The notes under the pieces are model-generated. The model saw only the letters and a program-made list of their open reading frames with translations. It was not told where the DNA came from and did no database searches. The position numbers and the translations under genes were made by a program. Shown piece by piece: positions 6,073-6,870 of a stretch of DNA of 6,870 bases. The first letter of the stretch is position 1; each line of letters opens with the position of its first letter. This DNA is from an uncultured Roseovarius sp. (GTDB taxonomy: Bacteria; Pseudomonadota; Alphaproteobacteria; Rhodobacterales; Rhodobacteraceae), in contig CAKSUL010000073.1 in assembly GCA_934501475.1 (NCBI GenBank), positions 1 through 6,870 on the forward strand. The letters run 5' to 3'.

Positions 6073-6870
6073 TCAGGCAGGATCGTCCTGACCCAGTTTC
6101 GGCGAGGCCTTTGCCAGATGCAGGTCCGCATCCGAAAACCGGAACGGGCTGCGCACGCCGGGCACGCCATCCGGGGAAATCTGCATCCCGCGCGCCTGCA
6201 CCTGCGGATCGGCGAAGACCTCATCAAGGGTGTTGATCGGCCCGGCGGGCACGCCCGCACCCTCACAGAGCGCCAGCAGATCGGTCTTGGAAAAGGTCAC
6301 GGTTCTCGCCGTCAGAAGCGCGCTCAGGTCATCGCGGTTGGCGATGCGCTCGGCGTTGCTGGCAAAGCGGGGGTCGGCGCCGACCTCGGCCAGATCCAGC
6401 GCGGCGCAGAGCCGGTGGAACTGCGCATCGTTGCCCACGGCGATGATCAGATATCCATCGGCACAGTCAAACACCTGATAGGGCGCCAGGTTGGGGTGGA
6501 AATTGCCGATGCGTCCGGGGGCCTGCCCGGTGCTGAGATAGTTCATTGCCTGATTTGCGGTCACCGAAACGGCCACGTCCAGCAGCGCCATGTCGATATG
6601 CTGTCCCTTGCCGGTCTGGCCGCGCTGATGCAGCGCCGCCAGGATCGCGGTGGTGGCATAGACACCGGTAAACACATCGGTGATCGCAACGCCGGTGCGC
6701 TGGGGTTGCCCGTCCGGTGCGCCGGTGATCGACATCAGCCCGGACATGCCCTGGATGATATAATCATAGCCCGCGCGATGCGCATAGGGGCCATCCTGCC
6801 CGAACCCGGAGATCGAGCAATAGATCAGCCGGGGATTGATCGCCGACAGGCTGGCGTCATCCAGCCCGAA
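6073..6870 (-). CDS. Family III CoA-transferase, CaiB/BaiF type (N-terminus cut by window edge)
   Basis: This protein moves CoA between acids through an aspartyl-CoA intermediate. The 265 visible C-terminal residues are open to the window edge; roughly 120-140 N-terminal residues are missing compared with a usual length near 400. Family signs include NPRLIYCSISGFGQDGPY, then AGYDYIIQGMSGLMSITG, whose aspartate (residue 36 of the visible part, codon 6763-6765) is at the place of the catalytic Asp of formyl-CoA transferase and alpha-methylacyl-CoA racemase. Further on are GVAITDVFTGVYA, RGQTGKGQHIDMALLDV, a small insert domain with FDCADGYLIIAVGND, and GVPAGPINTLDEVFADPQV. The family includes racemases and transferases for succinyl-, formyl-, carnitinyl- and other CoA esters, and the specificity cannot be told here. 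The gene converges on lpxK with a 34-bp gap and no functional link is apparent. Confidence 0.92.
   Translation of the reverse strand, partial: FGLDDASLSAINPRLIYCSISGFGQDGPYAHRAGYDYIIQGMSGLMSITGAPDGQPQRTGVAITDVFTGVYATTAILAALHQRGQTGKGQHIDMALLDVAVSVTANQAMNYLSTGQAPGRIGNFHPNLAPYQVFDCADGYLIIAVGNDAQFHRLCAALDLAEVGADPRFASNAERIANRDDLSALLTARTVTFSKTDLLALCEGAGVPAGPINTLDEVFADPQVQARGMQISPDGVPGVRSPFRFSDADLHLAKASPKLGQDDPA

Noticed and set aside
6049..6094. GGGTCA/TGACCC and CAGGA/TCCTG pairings after lpxK as a terminator
   Set aside because: The stems are short, lie partly inside the CoA-transferase coding region and are not followed by a T-run.
1..6870. Mobile elements, CRISPR arrays, tRNA/rRNA genes, toxin-antitoxin or defence genes
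   Set aside because: No transposase, integrase, terminal repeats, regularly spaced repeats, cloverleaf sequence or defence-type domain was seen; the genes are all typical chromosomal ones with even base composition.

Overview
This 6.87-kb window is GC-rich and reads as an ordinary chromosomal stretch of an alphaproteobacterium, most likely a member of the Rhodobacteraceae (roseobacter or paracoccus-like). The grounds are the base composition, the protein families, and a gene order of DUF4170 gene, divergent Kdo transferase, lpxK. Placement at family level is from recognition of the translated proteins, not from a search. I see no insertion sequence, phage gene, CRISPR array, tRNA or rRNA.

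Layout. (1) At the left edge a gene for an OmpR/PhoB-type response regulator runs leftwards and leaves the window before its stop codon. (2) Divergent from it is a riboflavin-pathway gene, ribA, for GTP cyclohydrolase II. Its N-terminal part looks like a degenerate DHBP synthase (RibB) domain. (3) ribA converges on a leftward gene for a small flavin-reductase-like FMN protein; two inverted repeats lie at this junction. (4) Upstream of the flavin reductase, and also leftward, is a stand-alone class I glutamine amidotransferase. The two are separated by 185 bp that hold two long hairpin-forming repeats. (5) Divergent from the amidotransferase is a compact rightward operon of three genes: an 80-residue DUF4170 protein, a divergent Kdo (3-deoxy-D-manno-octulosonic acid) transferase, and LpxK (lipid A 4'-kinase). 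Spacing within it is very tight (9 bp, then a 1-base TGATG overlap). A plausible sigma-70-type promoter and a strong ribosome binding site precede the first gene. (6) At the right edge a family III CoA-transferase gene (CaiB/BaiF type) runs leftward; its N-terminal part lies outside the window.

How the genes work together. The clearest functional unit is the DUF4170-waaA-lpxK operon, which handles the inner lipopolysaccharide core: LpxK phosphorylates the disaccharide precursor to make lipid IVA, and the Kdo transferase adds Kdo to it. RibA commits GTP to riboflavin synthesis, so it feeds FMN supply; the adjacent flavin reductase uses flavin, but the two converge and are not co-transcribed. 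The amidotransferase, response regulator and CoA-transferase have no evident link to their neighbours.

Most interesting points: the dead-looking RibB half of RibA, the unusual Kdo transferase without a membrane anchor, the tight linkage of DUF4170 to lipid A genes, and the near-perfect 19-bp palindrome between the amidotransferase and the flavin reductase. I found no clear sign of an undescribed multi-gene system.
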